NCBI RefSeq assembly: GCF_033659955.1 | Contig: NZ_JARUJP010000002.1 | Coordinates: 1-64,000, forward strand | Length of the DNA: 64,000 bases | DNA from: Clostridium_AM tanneri | GTDB taxonomy: Bacteria > Bacillota > Clostridia > Clostridiales > Clostridiaceae | Direction: 5' to 3' | In this document: one piece after another, positions 53,525 through 62,466 of the stretch | Numbering within the stretch: position 1 is the stretch's first letter | How the letters are laid out: each line of letters opens with the position of its first letter | Notes under the pieces: model-generated | What the model saw: only the letters and a program-made list of their open reading frames with translations | What the model was told of the DNA's origin: nothing | The model's database searches: none | Made by a program: the position numbers and the translations under genes

Positions 53525-54238
53525 ATGAGAATTTTAAGTTTAGATTCAGCCACAGAATCAGCAACCTGTGCTGTGTTAGAAGATGATAGATTATTAGGGG
53601 AAATAACCTTTAATTATAAAAAGCAACATTCAGTAGTACTTATGTCAATGATAGATGAATTACTAAAGAATTTAAAATTAGATATTTCTTCTGTAGACGG
53701 TTTTGTTGTATCTAAAGGACCTGGTTCTTTTACAGGTCTAAGAATAGGTGCTGCAACTATAAAAGGCTTAAGTCATGGTACCGGCAAACCCTTTATAGGC
53801 ATTTCTTCCTTAGATGCCCTTGCATATAACTTAGCATTTACATCAGGAATTATATGTCCTATTCTAGATGCACTTAGAGGTAACGTTTATACTGCTTTAT
53901 ACAAATTTATTGATAATAAGCTTCATATTATAAGTGAGTACATGGTCATCTCTGTAGATGATTTAATTTCTCTTTTAAATAAACAAGGGCAATCTGTTTG
54001 TTTTGTCGGCGACGCAGTACCTAAGTTCAGAGAAAAACTGTCCTCTAGTATGGAAAATATTCGCTTTGCTCCCGCTCATCTTAATTTAGTTAAATCATCC
54101 TCTTTAGGTGAACTTGGGTTAGAGCTTCTAGTCTCCGGAAAACATGATGACCTTTATAGTTTTGCTCCTTTTTACCTTAGAAAGTCTCAGGCAGAAAGAG
54201 AATATGAAAAAAAAATGGAGTCCCTTCATCATGAATAA
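53525..54238 (+). CDS. tsaB: tRNA threonylcarbamoyladenosine biosynthesis protein TsaB
   Basis: 237 residues, ASKHA-fold partner of TsaD. N-terminal ILSLDSATESATCAV and the family block VVSKGPGSFTGLRIGAATIKGL. Lies between tsaE and rimI. It has no catalytic activity of its own, acting as scaffold for TsaD (encoded at 21-22 kb). The end overlaps the rimI start. Confidence 0.96.
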   Translation: MRILSLDSATESATCAVLEDDRLLGEITFNYKKQHSVVLMSMIDELLKNLKLDISSVDGFVVSKGPGSFTGLRIGAATIKGLSHGTGKPFIGISSLDALAYNLAFTSGIICPILDALRGNVYTALYKFIDNKLHIISEYMVISVDDLISLLNKQGQSVCFVGDAVPKFREKLSSSMENIRFAPAHLNLVKSSSLGELGLELLVSGKHDDLYSFAPFYLRKSQAEREYEKKMESLHHE

Positions 54239-54683
54239 TGATATTGAGATTCTATCCTTGAAACACGAACATGTGGATAGCGTGTTGGTAATAGACTCCT
54301 TAAGCTTTCCAACTCCATGGAGCAGAAATTCCTTCGAAAGAGAAATCGAGACTAATAAATTTGCAAGATATATAGTGGCCAAAAAAGATGGAATTATAAT
54401 AGGTTATGCAGGAATGTGGCTTATTCTTGATGAAGGACATATAACTAATATAGCTGTTCATCCAGAATATAGGGGGATAGGTGCTGGAAACCTTCTCCTT
54501 GAAGCACTTATTGAGATATGTAAAATAGAATCAATATGTAAAATAACTTTAGAAGTGAGAAAGTCTAATAAAATCGCTCAGTCTCTTTATGAAAAATATG
54601 GCTTTATTCAAGAAGGCATAAGAAAAGAATACTATGGAGATAACAAAGAAGATGCGATAATAATGTGGAAACACAACTTATAG
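54231..54683 (+). CDS. rimI: Ribosomal protein S18-alanine N-acetyltransferase
   Basis: 150 residues from ATG 54231, overlapping the last eight bases of tsaB, with GGAG ten bases upstream; longer in-frame starts would reach deep into tsaB. GNAT fold with acetyl-CoA motif EYRGIGAGNLLLEAL and the RimI pattern SFPTPWSRNSFEREI. Acetylates the N-terminal alanine of S18, and in many Firmicutes is found in the tsa operon as here. Confidence 0.93.
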   Translation: MNNDIEILSLKHEHVDSVLVIDSLSFPTPWSRNSFEREIETNKFARYIVAKKDGIIIGYAGMWLILDEGHITNIAVHPEYRGIGAGNLLLEALIEICKIESICKITLEVRKSNKIAQSLYEKYGFIQEGIRKEYYGDNKEDAIIMWKHNL

Positions 54684-54693
54684 TTGTGTTTCC
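54667..54693. terminator. Hairpin between rimI and tyrS
   Basis: A perfect 12-bp stem GGAAACACAACT / AGTTGTGTTTCC (54667-54678, 54682-54693) across the rimI stop, with a weak T-rich tail on the plus strand. Likely a weak terminator between convergent genes. Confidence 0.5.
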
Positions 54694-54696
54694 CTC

Positions 54697-55926
54697 TTAT
54701 TTAAGGATTATTCTATTATAATTTTTCTTTCCTCTTCTTATTAAAATACTACCATCTTGGAAATATTCTTCTGTGATTTCCGAGTTGATATCCGTAATTT
54801 TTTCATCGTTTATTGTAAGTCCACCTTGTTGAACTAACCTTCTCCCCTCACTCTTTGACGGTAATATTTTTGTATTTACTAGCAGGTCTAAAACATTACA
54901 ACTTAATTCTCCTTTTTCTATAGTTACTGTTGGTACTGAGCTCATATCTTGACCACCAGCAAATAGCGCTTCAGCTGCAGTTTTAGCTTTTTGAGCCTCT
55001 TCTTCACCGTGTATTAGTTTTGTAACTTCAAAAGCTAATACTTTCTTAGCTTCGTTTATCTCAGCACCTTCAAGAGCTCCAAGTCTTCTAACTTCATCCA
55101 TCGGTAAGAAAGTTAAAAGAGCTAAACATTTCTCCACATCTGCATCTCCTACATTTCTCCAGTACTGATAGAACTCATAAGGAGATGTTTTCTCAGCATC
55201 AAGCCATAAAGCTCCCTTCTCAGTTTTTCCCATCTTCTTACCTTCGCTAGTAGTTAGAAGAGTAAATGTCATTCCAAATGCTGGTTTGCTTTCTTTTCTT
55301 CTAATTAAATCTACTCCTGATAATATATTTGACCATTGATCATCTCCACCCATTTGGAGAACACAGCCATATCTTCTATTAAGTTCAAGGAAATCATATC
55401 CTTGCATTAACATATAGTTAAATTCTAGGAAAGTTAACCCTTTTTCTAATCTTTGTTTATAGCATTCTGCTGTAAGCATTCTATTTACAGAGAAATGTAC
55501 ACCAACTTCTCTTAAGAACTCTACATAGTTTAGACCTAGTAACCAATCTCCATTGTTTGCCATTATTGCTTTTTCATCATTAAAGTCTATAAGCTTTGAA
55601 AACTGAACTTTAAAACAATCGGCATTATGTTGTATTTGTTCCTTTGTCATCATTTTTCTCATGTCACTTTTGCCACTTGGGTCTCCAATCATTGCAGTAC
55701 CGCCACCTATTAAAGCTATAGGTTTGTGTCCTTCTTTTTGCATATGAGCCATAACCATCATTTGTACAAAATGTCCTACATGAAGACTATCAGCAGTTGG
55801 ATCAAATCCTATGTAAAAGGTTACCTTCTCTTTCTCTAGAAGTTCTTTAATTTCCTCTTCATGAGTAACCTGCTTTATGTATCCACGTTCTAGCAATATA
55901 TCATAAACGCTAGCCACTTCAATCAC
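54697..55926 (-). CDS. tyrS: Tyrosine--tRNA ligase
   Basis: 409 residues. Class I synthetase charging tRNA-Tyr. HIGH-type motif DPTADSLHVGHF, KMSKS-type motif KKMGKTEKG and a C-terminal S4 RNA-binding domain (ILPSKSEGRRLVQQGGLTIND). ATG or nearby start at 55926. No T-box leader was recognised in the upstream 257 bases, which is unusual but not rare for clostridial tyrS. Confidence 0.97.
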   Translation of the reverse strand: MIEVASVYDILLERGYIKQVTHEEEIKELLEKEKVTFYIGFDPTADSLHVGHFVQMMVMAHMQKEGHKPIALIGGGTAMIGDPSGKSDMRKMMTKEQIQHNADCFKVQFSKLIDFNDEKAIMANNGDWLLGLNYVEFLREVGVHFSVNRMLTAECYKQRLEKGLTFLEFNYMLMQGYDFLELNRRYGCVLQMGGDDQWSNILSGVDLIRRKESKPAFGMTFTLLTTSEGKKMGKTEKGALWLDAEKTSPYEFYQYWRNVGDADVEKCLALLTFLPMDEVRRLGALEGAEINEAKKVLAFEVTKLIHGEEEAQKAKTAAEALFAGGQDMSSVPTVTIEKGELSCNVLDLLVNTKILPSKSEGRRLVQQGGLTINDEKITDINSEITEEYFQDGSILIRRGKKNYNRIILK

Positions 55927-56098
55927 TACCTTTCTACTATTTTAAATTGTCATTCTTTGCTATAACTTATAGTATATATATAAAGCATTTTTTTATCAAC
56001 ATTTAAATAAATATAATGCATTTTTTAATCCAAATCTTCAATAAAATAGTTGTTTTTTAATCTTTTTTATAAAACTAATCTTAAAATCACAATTATTT

Positions 56099-56123
56099 AA
56101 GGCTGGGTTTATAGCCCAGCCTT
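56099..56123 (-). terminator. Possible terminator of the small P-loop gene
   Basis: A perfect 9-bp stem AAGGCTGGG / CCCAGCCTT (56099-56107, 56115-56123) with only a weak T-rich tail on the minus strand. Confidence 0.45.
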
Positions 56124-56183
56124 GATATATAAATTTTAAAGTTGTTTTCTCCCCAATTCTCCAATAATAAAGTATAAAATTTG

Positions 56184-56591
56184 TTAAGCAACATATTTCA
56201 TAATGAAATCTGGCATTTCCTGTTCCTCGTTTACATTGATGTAAAAATCGATAGCATATTGGCTGGATAACTTTTCAAGGGCATAAAATAATTGTGCCGC
56301 ATCCTGAAGATTCTCTTCTATAATATTAAACAATCCATCAATACAAATTGTGTCAATATCATAATCTTCCGAAACTATGCCGCACAAAAAACCATAGAAA
56401 CTTTCTTGCTTTCTTAAACTAAATTCACTTGTGTTAATAAATCTTATTCTTCTGTCCAACTGAAACAAAGGTCTGCTATTGTCATCAATATATACAATAT
56501 GACCCTTTGCTTCTGATGCCTTTTCATTAGCTAAATTAAGTAATGCTTTAGTTTTGCCTGAACCTCTTTTGTTGCAAAATACGTGAATCAT
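56184..56591 (-). CDS. Small P-loop protein of unknown function
   Basis: 135 residues from ATG 56591, preceded by AAGGGGTGG. An N-terminal Walker A (CNKRGSGKTKALLNLA, residues 6-21), a beta strand and basic loop (VYIDDNSRPLFQLDRRIRFI), and a Walker B-like strand DTICIDGLFNI. This looks like a minimal RecA/ParA-type nucleotide-binding core without partner domains. I do not recognise a named family. Monocistronic. Confidence 0.7.
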   Translation of the reverse strand: MIHVFCNKRGSGKTKALLNLANEKASEAKGHIVYIDDNSRPLFQLDRRIRFINTSEFSLRKQESFYGFLCGIVSEDYDIDTICIDGLFNIIEENLQDAAQLFYALEKLSSQYAIDFYINVNEEQEMPDFIMKYVA

Positions 56592-56762
56592 GTTTACCAC
56601 CCCTTACTTTAATATTTAGGTGCTATCCTTATAAGTAAATTATATAATATTCAGAATATTTTTTCAACATTTTATAAAGCATTTAAAAAAATATTCATAA
56701 TTGAATGACAACTTTTACTCTATAGTTATTATATATATATGTACCTATATATTATACATATA

Positions 56763-57908
56763 TTAATCAAATTTTTTTACTCCAGGATATATTACTTTGA
56801 AATCACCGTCTTCAATGGAGTTTATAAAGTTCACTTTCCCCTTTCGTTTAAAGGCATTCTTCATTCTGCTAAATCCCTTTCCGGACTTTATGAACTTAGA
56901 CTTATCATCTAAGGCAATGACTTTTTCATATATCCACATATTGCGTTTTACATAATTAATGTACCCAGTATTGTTCCCTTTTACTAATATACCAGGACTA
57001 GTAATGATGATACTATTATAATTAATTATAACTTCAATTATTTTATTAAACATTGTGTAATCCCTATATAAAATAGCATTCTTTATACCCTCATTAACGG
57101 CTTCTACTGGATAGGATTTAACTAATATGTCTCGCAATAGCTTTTCACTGCTGTTTAACATAGTTAATAAATCTCCATGAATTACTATAGTATTATCAAA
57201 GTTTGTATTGACTTTATTAATTATTTTTATCATATTGTGCGGTACATATATGCTATTATTTTTACAGAAAACCAGCAACCCACCTAATGTAACCATATAT
57301 TTTCCTGAATCTTTATCCATATATATAATTGAAGCACTTTCCATTAGTCCTACCCTGTTATCATCATCAACCTTAATACCTTGAGAAAAGAAATATTTGT
57401 CTACAAGTGTATTATCTATACAGCTTAGATTACTACCAGGTATTGGGCACAATTCTGCATTTAACATGAAATTTTCTTGTAATGCAGAAACTATCTCCTG
57501 CTTTCTCATTGTATCGTTGGTAGAGCCCCTTCTTACATAAAATGCACCATTATCCCTTAATTGATATGGTTTTTGGGGACCATCATATACATTTATTATT
57601 GCCACTTTTTTATTTTGAAACTCAATAACTTCTAAAGATATTGGTATTGGTGGATCAATTCTAGAACTTACTATTTGCTGAATCTTTTCTTCACTGAGCT
57701 CAAAGTCTTCAATTCCAATTACTTTTTTAGTTTTATCTTCTATGCCAATTATTAGATATCCTCTTCCTCCTTTGGAGTTAGCTATGGCACATATATCCTT
57801 AGCAAGCTCTCTGCGTCCACTATCTGTTTCTATTTGAATGCTTTGTTTAAAATCTAACTTAGGACCTTCGATTTTTTTCAATAAGTTTGCAAGTTTTTTC
57901 TTATCCAT
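56763..57908 (-). CDS. AlbA_2 (Schlafen-like) domain protein
   Basis: 381 residues. The N-terminal 130 residues form an AlbA_2 domain: KLDFKQSI, ELAKDICAIANSKGGRGYLIIGIED and PYQLRDNGAFYVRRGSTNDTM. The rest resembles the C-terminal part of such regulators (ATP-binding-like, with AVNEGIKNAILYRDY near residue 265), which normally continues into a winged helix; the tail here is short and Lys-rich. These proteins are putative transcription regulators or stress proteins; the target is unknown. Monocistronic. Confidence 0.82.
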   Translation of the reverse strand: MDKKKLANLLKKIEGPKLDFKQSIQIETDSGRRELAKDICAIANSKGGRGYLIIGIEDKTKKVIGIEDFELSEEKIQQIVSSRIDPPIPISLEVIEFQNKKVAIINVYDGPQKPYQLRDNGAFYVRRGSTNDTMRKQEIVSALQENFMLNAELCPIPGSNLSCIDNTLVDKYFFSQGIKVDDDNRVGLMESASIIYMDKDSGKYMVTLGGLLVFCKNNSIYVPHNMIKIINKVNTNFDNTIVIHGDLLTMLNSSEKLLRDILVKSYPVEAVNEGIKNAILYRDYTMFNKIIEVIINYNSIIITSPGILVKGNNTGYINYVKRNMWIYEKVIALDDKSKFIKSGKGFSRMKNAFKRKGKVNFINSIEDGDFKVIYPGVKKFD

Positions 57909-58057
57909 TCTAACAACTCCACATCTATTATACTAATATTTATATTCAATTTATCTGCAAATAGTTTTATAAAACTATTATATATTATCATTATAATCAC
58001 TTGACAGTTTTTATAGTATATTTTCACCTATTGAATCCTAAATAACCTTATAAAATA

Positions 58058-58085
58058 TTGTTTTTTTAGTAAAATGTGATATAAT
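58058..58085 (+). promoter_or_regulatory. Predicted promoter of the small zinc-ribbon gene
   Basis: -35 TTGTTT (58058-58063), 16-base spacer, -10 TATAAT (58080-58085). The start would fall near 58092, within a 13-bp palindrome. Confidence 0.55.
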
Positions 58086-58113
58086 AATTTTAGAGTTTTA
58101 CTCTAAAATTATT
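58083..58113. promoter_or_regulatory. Palindrome at the transcription start
   Basis: AATAATTTTAGAG / CTCTAAAATTATT (58083-58095, 58101-58113, loop TTTTA) is a perfect 13-bp inverted repeat overlapping the end of the -10. It could be a repressor operator or a 5' RNA hairpin. Confidence 0.5.
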
Positions 58114-58146
58114 TCATATAGGTCAGTTTTTTCAAGGTACTATATT

Positions 58147-58204
58147 CTCCTTAATCATGGGAGGTAAGTAGTAAGAATAAAATTAGTCCTATGATTCAAG
58201 GAGG
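58147..58204 (+). promoter_or_regulatory. Leader stem sequestering the zinc-ribbon gene's ribosome-binding site
   Basis: CTCCTTAATCATGGGA (58147-58162) pairs with TCCTATGATT-C-AAGGAG (58187-58203): 16 pairs including one G-U, one bulged C and a 24-nt loop. The Shine-Dalgarno AAGGAGG (58198-58204) is buried, ten bases before the ATG. Confidence 0.7.
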
Positions 58205-58213
58205 TTTTTTTAA

Positions 58214-58378
58214 ATGGCAGATAAGACAATTGTTTGTAAAGACTGTGGAAAAGAATTCGTATTTACAGAAGGTGAGCAAGCTTTCTATAAGGAAAAAGGA
58301 TTTGAAAATGATCCAGTTAGATGCCCTGACTGCAGAAGAGCTAGAAAAGCTGAAAAAAACAGAATGAGAGACAGATAA
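58214..58378 (+). CDS. Small zinc-ribbon protein
   Basis: 54 residues. Two knuckles, CKDCGKEF (8-15) and CPDCRRAR (about 37-44), separated by an aromatic stretch EQAFYKEKGFENDP; this is the zf-trcl-type zinc-binding family common in clostridia, followed by a basic tail. AAGGAGG lies ten bases before the ATG but is occluded in a predicted leader stem. Own promoter and terminator. The role is unknown; the basic tail and ribbon suggest nucleic-acid or ribosome binding. Confidence 0.88.
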   Translation: MADKTIVCKDCGKEFVFTEGEQAFYKEKGFENDPVRCPDCRRARKAEKNRMRDR

Positions 58379-58386
58379 GAAATTTT

Positions 58387-58416
58387 AAGAGAGGCTTTAA
58401 AACCTCTCTTTTTTAT
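58387..58416 (+). terminator. Terminator of the small zinc-ribbon gene
   Basis: 8-bp stem AAGAGAGG / CCTCTCTT (58387-58394, 58403-58410) followed by TTTTA, directly after the stop. Confidence 0.85.
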
Positions 58417-58485
58417 TTAGTTGTCTGTAAGTAATTAAGGTAGGTATTTTTAATGTAACCCTTACCTTAAATTGCTTTTTCATTA

Positions 58486-59046
58486 TTACCTAACTATATT
58501 GGCTCTCTTTAATATTTTTGCTAAAGGAAGAGCTAAAATTATGCCTGCCACTACTTGAGTTATATTTCCAACAATCTCTGCTACCGCAAGAACAAAGGCT
58601 TGTCCTAGCGCTATATTCATTACCAAATTCATTATAAGCACTCCAGCTACATAATAAGCAGCGATCATCCATATTCCTGCTAAAGTAAAAGCTAGTACAT
58701 TGTTCAACGGATTATTTCCTTTATACCCTTTTCTATAAGCTACCGAAGCTGCTATATATGCCATAACCCCTTTTATCACAAAAGTGAATGGTGCCCATAT
58801 GGCATAAGGAGAAAGTAAATCAAACATACACATTCCAATAGCTGCTGATAGAAATCCTTTTTTCTTACCTAATAATATAGCTGCTAAGAAAATCATAGTA
58901 TCACCTAAATGAACTACTCCTTTAACTATTACTCCGCTAGGAATATTGGCCACTGTAGTAACTATATAAGTCATAGCCGCCATCAATGCTACTTGTACCA
59001 TATCCTGAACCCTCAGAGTACTAAAGGCTACCTTTTTCTGTTCCAT
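58486..59046 (-). CDS. ECF transporter S component
   Basis: 186 residues from ATG 59046 (GGAG eleven bases upstream; the GTG at 59058 overlaps it). About six membrane helices with the family pattern MVQVALMAAMTYIVT and VHLGDTMIFLAAILLGKKKGFLSAAIG. S components capture a vitamin or metal for a shared EcfAAT module, which is not in the window. No riboswitch precedes it, so the ligand cannot be assigned. Confidence 0.87.
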   Translation of the reverse strand: MEQKKVAFSTLRVQDMVQVALMAAMTYIVTTVANIPSGVIVKGVVHLGDTMIFLAAILLGKKKGFLSAAIGMCMFDLLSPYAIWAPFTFVIKGVMAYIAASVAYRKGYKGNNPLNNVLAFTLAGIWMIAAYYVAGVLIMNLVMNIALGQAFVLAVAEIVGNITQVVAGIILALPLAKILKRANIVR

Positions 59047-59229
59047 GATTGAAAACACTCCTTTTATATTTAATTGTCATTCTTTCTTTTATTATATAGG
59101 TAATTTTAAAAATCCAAAAATGTAACGATACAATTCTTTAATATAAAATTTATTGTGATTTACTAATAATTTTTGCAATTAGTGATAACACTATTATTAA
59201 TATTATCTATTTTATAGGAGGTATTGTTA

Positions 59230-59385
59230 ATGACTTTTTTACGTTGGCTAGGTGGCTTTGTACTATTATTCTGGCTTGTAGGTTTAATATTTAGAATTGG
59301 AGGCGGTTTTATTAATCTTCTTCTAATTGTAGCAGCAATAGTTTTCATCGTAGATGCCATATTTGGAAGAAAGAAAAATGTATAA
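59230..59385 (+). CDS. lmo0937-family small membrane protein
   Basis: 51 residues, two hydrophobic segments separated by FRIGGG: WLGGFVLLFWLVGLIF and FINLLLIVAAIVFIVDAIFG, ending in a basic RKK tail. This is the lmo0937 pattern, tiny membrane proteins of unknown, possibly stress-related, role. ATG after TAGGAGG; followed by a terminator. Short enough to be missed by length filters. Confidence 0.85.
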   Translation: MTFLRWLGGFVLLFWLVGLIFRIGGGFINLLLIVAAIVFIVDAIFGRKKNV

Positions 59386-59395
59386 TATCATAGTT

Positions 59396-59427
59396 AAAAA
59401 GCTCAGATAAATTCTGAGCTTTTTTTC
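59396..59427 (+). terminator. Terminator of the lmo0937-type gene
   Basis: 12-bp stem AAAAAGCTCAGA / TCTGAGCTTTTT (59396-59407, 59413-59424), followed by further T. Confidence 0.9.
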
Positions 59428-59531
59428 ATGTCATAGTATATTGAACACTAGCAATAGACTATATTTGCTTATGTACTTCCACTAATACTCTATGATATAA
59501 TTTATCCTGTATGAGGGAGGGATAAAATTTT

Positions 59532-60521
59532 ATGTCTATTTTTAGAGAAAAAAGATTTGTAAAAACGTTAAAGAATTTGTCTTTTAGAGCCTTTGACTTA
59601 TTAAATAAATACTACTTTGTACTAATAGGTCTGTATTTTCTGCGCAGTGCTATACTTACTGCTCTCAATTCAAATACGGGAATTGATTATAAAGCATACT
59701 TATTTTTACTAGCTTTTGCAAGCTTTACAGCTTATTCAGAACTACGTAAAGATATAAAATGGCTACCATTTTTAGCATTATGTATACCCTTTTTAATATT
59801 TGTATCTTACTTAAATGTTCATGGATATGCACTATGGGGTAAAATGCTAAGCTGGCAGATGAGCAAGGATATTGTAATAGACCTAAACCCTTTGTTTAGC
59901 AAAATACCTCTTAATGATGCTGCTTTTGTAAGAGCCTATAAATCAGAAACTCTTACTTGGTTTTTAAGACTAGTTTATAATAATGGATTCGTACTTCCAG
60001 TACTTCTTCCACTATATAGAGCTGCTATATCTAAAGACTTTAAAAAAATGTTGAGATATGGATTGTCCGGACATATTGTACAAGTCTTCTTGATTACTCC
60101 TTTTTACCTAATGTTTCATTTACAGGAGGTATGGTATGTACTAGGTCATCCCGATGGTTTAGCAAGAAACTTAAGCCCTCAGGCAGCTGCAGGAGTTACC
60201 TTAAACTGCTTTCCATCTATGCATACATCTATAGCCTTTGCTATGTTTCTTTTAGTTTTAAGAGAGAGAAATAAAGCTTTCAAATATATTTGGGGATTCT
60301 ATTGTTTGAGTGTTGTATTCTCCACAATGTACTTGGAGATTCATTGGATAATAGATGTTATAGCCGGTATGCTGCTTGCATATGTAACTGTTAAACTTGT
60401 AGATTTCGTACTAGATAAAGGTAAGATATTAATATCAAACTTACTAAACTGCTATTACTACAGCAGGCCTGCTAGTTCTACTAGCTACGTAAATAATTAC
60501 TATATTAACTCTATAGACTAA
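59532..60521 (+). CDS. PAP2-family membrane phosphatase/phosphotransferase
   Basis: 329 residues, about seven membrane helices. The C-terminal half has the PAP2 motifs CFPSMHTSIAF and YLEIHWIIDVIAG with the catalytic His residues; the arrangement resembles inositol-phosphotransferase-like (Aur1/Ipt1) PAP2 proteins. It likely acts on lipid phosphates at the membrane. The N-terminal half is poorly conserved. Strong GGGAGGG site eight bases before the ATG; convergent with prfC over a shared terminator. Confidence 0.87.
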   Translation: MSIFREKRFVKTLKNLSFRAFDLLNKYYFVLIGLYFLRSAILTALNSNTGIDYKAYLFLLAFASFTAYSELRKDIKWLPFLALCIPFLIFVSYLNVHGYALWGKMLSWQMSKDIVIDLNPLFSKIPLNDAAFVRAYKSETLTWFLRLVYNNGFVLPVLLPLYRAAISKDFKKMLRYGLSGHIVQVFLITPFYLMFHLQEVWYVLGHPDGLARNLSPQAAAGVTLNCFPSMHTSIAFAMFLLVLRERNKAFKYIWGFYCLSVVFSTMYLEIHWIIDVIAGMLLAYVTVKLVDFVLDKGKILISNLLNCYYYSRPASSTSYVNNYYINSID

Positions 60522-60527
60522 AAAAGC

Positions 60528-60575
60528 AAAGGCTAGAGTATAACTAAATTATATTAGTTATGCTCTAGCCTTTTT
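60528..60575. terminator. Bidirectional terminator, PAP2 gene / prfC
   Basis: 20-bp stem (60528-60547, 60554-60573) with one mismatch, A-run before and T-run after, between convergent genes. Confidence 0.9.
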
Positions 60576-60609
60576 ATATAATTGAAGTTCATCAATTATA
60601 TTATACTAT

Positions 60610-62202
60610 TTACTCAGATTTACCTATATCAGATAATATAAGTCCTTTATTATGTTCTAGTGCCCAACTTATAGCCCACTCACTTTGGAATATTAAGATA
60701 TCTCTATCTTTTAAGTCCTTAACAAGCCTAGTATCACTTGTTAAAGTAAGCTTATCTACTGGGATATCGGAACTTTCTATCCATCTTATATATCTATAAG
60801 CTAATCTCTCCATTTTTATATCTACATTGTACTCATTTTTCAACCTATATTCTAATACCTCAAATTGCAGAACACCTACAACTCCTACAATTATTTCTTC
60901 TATTCCAATATTCAATTGTTTAAATACCTGAATAGCTCCTTCTTGGGAAATCTGAGTTACTCCCTTTATAAACTGCTTTCTCTTCATAGTATCTAAAGTT
61001 TTAACTCTGGCAAAATGCTCTGGTGCGAATATAGGTATCCCCTCAAACTTAAACTTATTTGAAGGTGAACACAGTGTATCTCCTATACTAAAGATACCTG
61101 GGTCAAATACACCAATTATATCTCCAGCATATGCTTCCTCAACAATTTCTCTATCTTGTGCTAAAAATTGCTGTGGTTGAGCAAGTTTAATTTTGTTTCC
61201 ACCTTGAACGTGGAATACTTCCATTCCTTTTTTGAAGGAACCAGAACAAATTCTCATAAATGCTATTCTGTCTCTATGAGCTGGATTCATATTGGCTTGG
61301 ATTTTAAAGACAAAGGCAGAAAAATCATCTTGAAAAACTTCAATTTCTCCCTTATCTGACTCTCTTGGTAATGGCGAAGTAGTCAACCCAAGAAACTCTC
61401 TCAAAAATGGTTCTACTCCAAAGTTAGTTAAAGCACTACCGAAAAATACAGGAGTAAGGGAACCATTTCTAACTTTATTCAAATCAAATTCATCTCCTGC
61501 TATATCAAGCAGTTCTATATCATCCTTTAATTTTTGATGCAATGCATCACCAAGAAGATCCTTAAATACTTTATCTTCTATATCTCCTTCTATAGCTTCA
61601 ACCTCAGTTTGCCCATGATTACCGCCGTCAAAAACTTCAACAAGCTTCTGGTTCCTGTCATAAACCCCTCTAAAATCCGCCCCTGAACCTATAGGCCAGT
61701 TTATAGGATATGACTTTATCCCTAAAACATTCTCGATATCCTCTATTAACTCAAAAGGATCTTTACTTTCTCTATCCATCTTATTTATAAAGGTAAATAT
61801 AGGTATTCCCTTTAAACTACATACATGAAAAAGCTTTTTTGTTTGTTCCTCTACACCTTTAGCTGCATCAATTACCATCACTGCACTATCTGCCGCCATT
61901 AAGGTTCTGTATGTGTCTTCACTAAAGTCCTGGTGTCCAGGTGTATCTAAAATATTTATACAATATCCATCATAATTAAACTGCATTACTGATGATGTAA
62001 CAGAAATACCCCTTTGTTTTTCTATTTCCATCCAGTCTGACACTGCATGTTTTGATGCTTTTCTAGCCTTAACAGAACCTGCAAGTCTTATAGCACCTCC
62101 ATATAACAGAAGCTTTTCAGTTAATGTTGTCTTTCCGGCATCTGGGTGAGATATTATTGCAAAGGTTCTTCTTCTTTCAATCTCTCTTATTAAGTCAGCC
62201 AC
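60610..62202 (-). CDS. prfC: Peptide chain release factor 3
   Basis: 530 residues. GTPase that recycles RF1 and RF2 from the ribosome after termination. G1 HPDAGKTTLTE, switch II DTPGHQDFSED, NKMD in FINKMDRES, then domains II-III. Start ATG 62202 after GAGAGAG. Monocistronic, convergent with the PAP2 gene. Confidence 0.97.
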   Translation of the reverse strand: MADLIREIERRRTFAIISHPDAGKTTLTEKLLLYGGAIRLAGSVKARKASKHAVSDWMEIEKQRGISVTSSVMQFNYDGYCINILDTPGHQDFSEDTYRTLMAADSAVMVIDAAKGVEEQTKKLFHVCSLKGIPIFTFINKMDRESKDPFELIEDIENVLGIKSYPINWPIGSGADFRGVYDRNQKLVEVFDGGNHGQTEVEAIEGDIEDKVFKDLLGDALHQKLKDDIELLDIAGDEFDLNKVRNGSLTPVFFGSALTNFGVEPFLREFLGLTTSPLPRESDKGEIEVFQDDFSAFVFKIQANMNPAHRDRIAFMRICSGSFKKGMEVFHVQGGNKIKLAQPQQFLAQDREIVEEAYAGDIIGVFDPGIFSIGDTLCSPSNKFKFEGIPIFAPEHFARVKTLDTMKRKQFIKGVTQISQEGAIQVFKQLNIGIEEIIVGVVGVLQFEVLEYRLKNEYNVDIKMERLAYRYIRWIESSDIPVDKLTLTSDTRLVKDLKDRDILIFQSEWAISWALEHNKGLILSDIGKSE

Positions 62203-62438
62203 AGCTCTCTCTCCTCTTCTTTTTGCTATTATTCCGTAGTTTTCGCTTTATAAATATAGGATGCTTGTTATTACAAACATCCATCATAACTTTTTCAAAA
62301 CAAATTAAATTATATCATTTCACATACTAACTTTCAACAAAAACAGCCTTATGCACCTCTATGGAATATGTATGACGGTAATCGTTTAACTTACCATGTA
62401 ATTACTTGTCACTGCTTGTTATTACCTTCTCCGGTAAT
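62203..62438. promoter_or_regulatory. Spacer between prfC and the HAD gene with a cluster of GGTAAT half-sites
   Basis: AT-rich divergent spacer. Half-sites GGTAAT at 62377-62382 and 62433-62438 and their complements at 62391-62395 (TTACC) and 62421-62426 (ATTACC) form two inverted repeats, the second abutting the HAD gene -35. Confidence 0.4.
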
Positions 62439-62466
62439 TTGCTTTAACTGAAGTAGAATATATAAT
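62439..62466 (+). promoter_or_regulatory. Predicted promoter of the HAD phosphatase gene
   Basis: -35 TTGCTT (62439-62444), 16-base spacer, -10 TATAAT (62461-62466), about 85 bases before the start codon. Confidence 0.55.

Noticed and set aside
55927..56183. Search for a T-box leader upstream of tyrS
   Set aside because: No T-box sequence, specifier loop or terminator/antiterminator pair is visible here.
59163..59360. 65-codon minus-strand frame opposite the lmo0937-type gene
   Set aside because: The plus-strand gene has a good ribosome site, a family match and a terminator; the minus frame has none.
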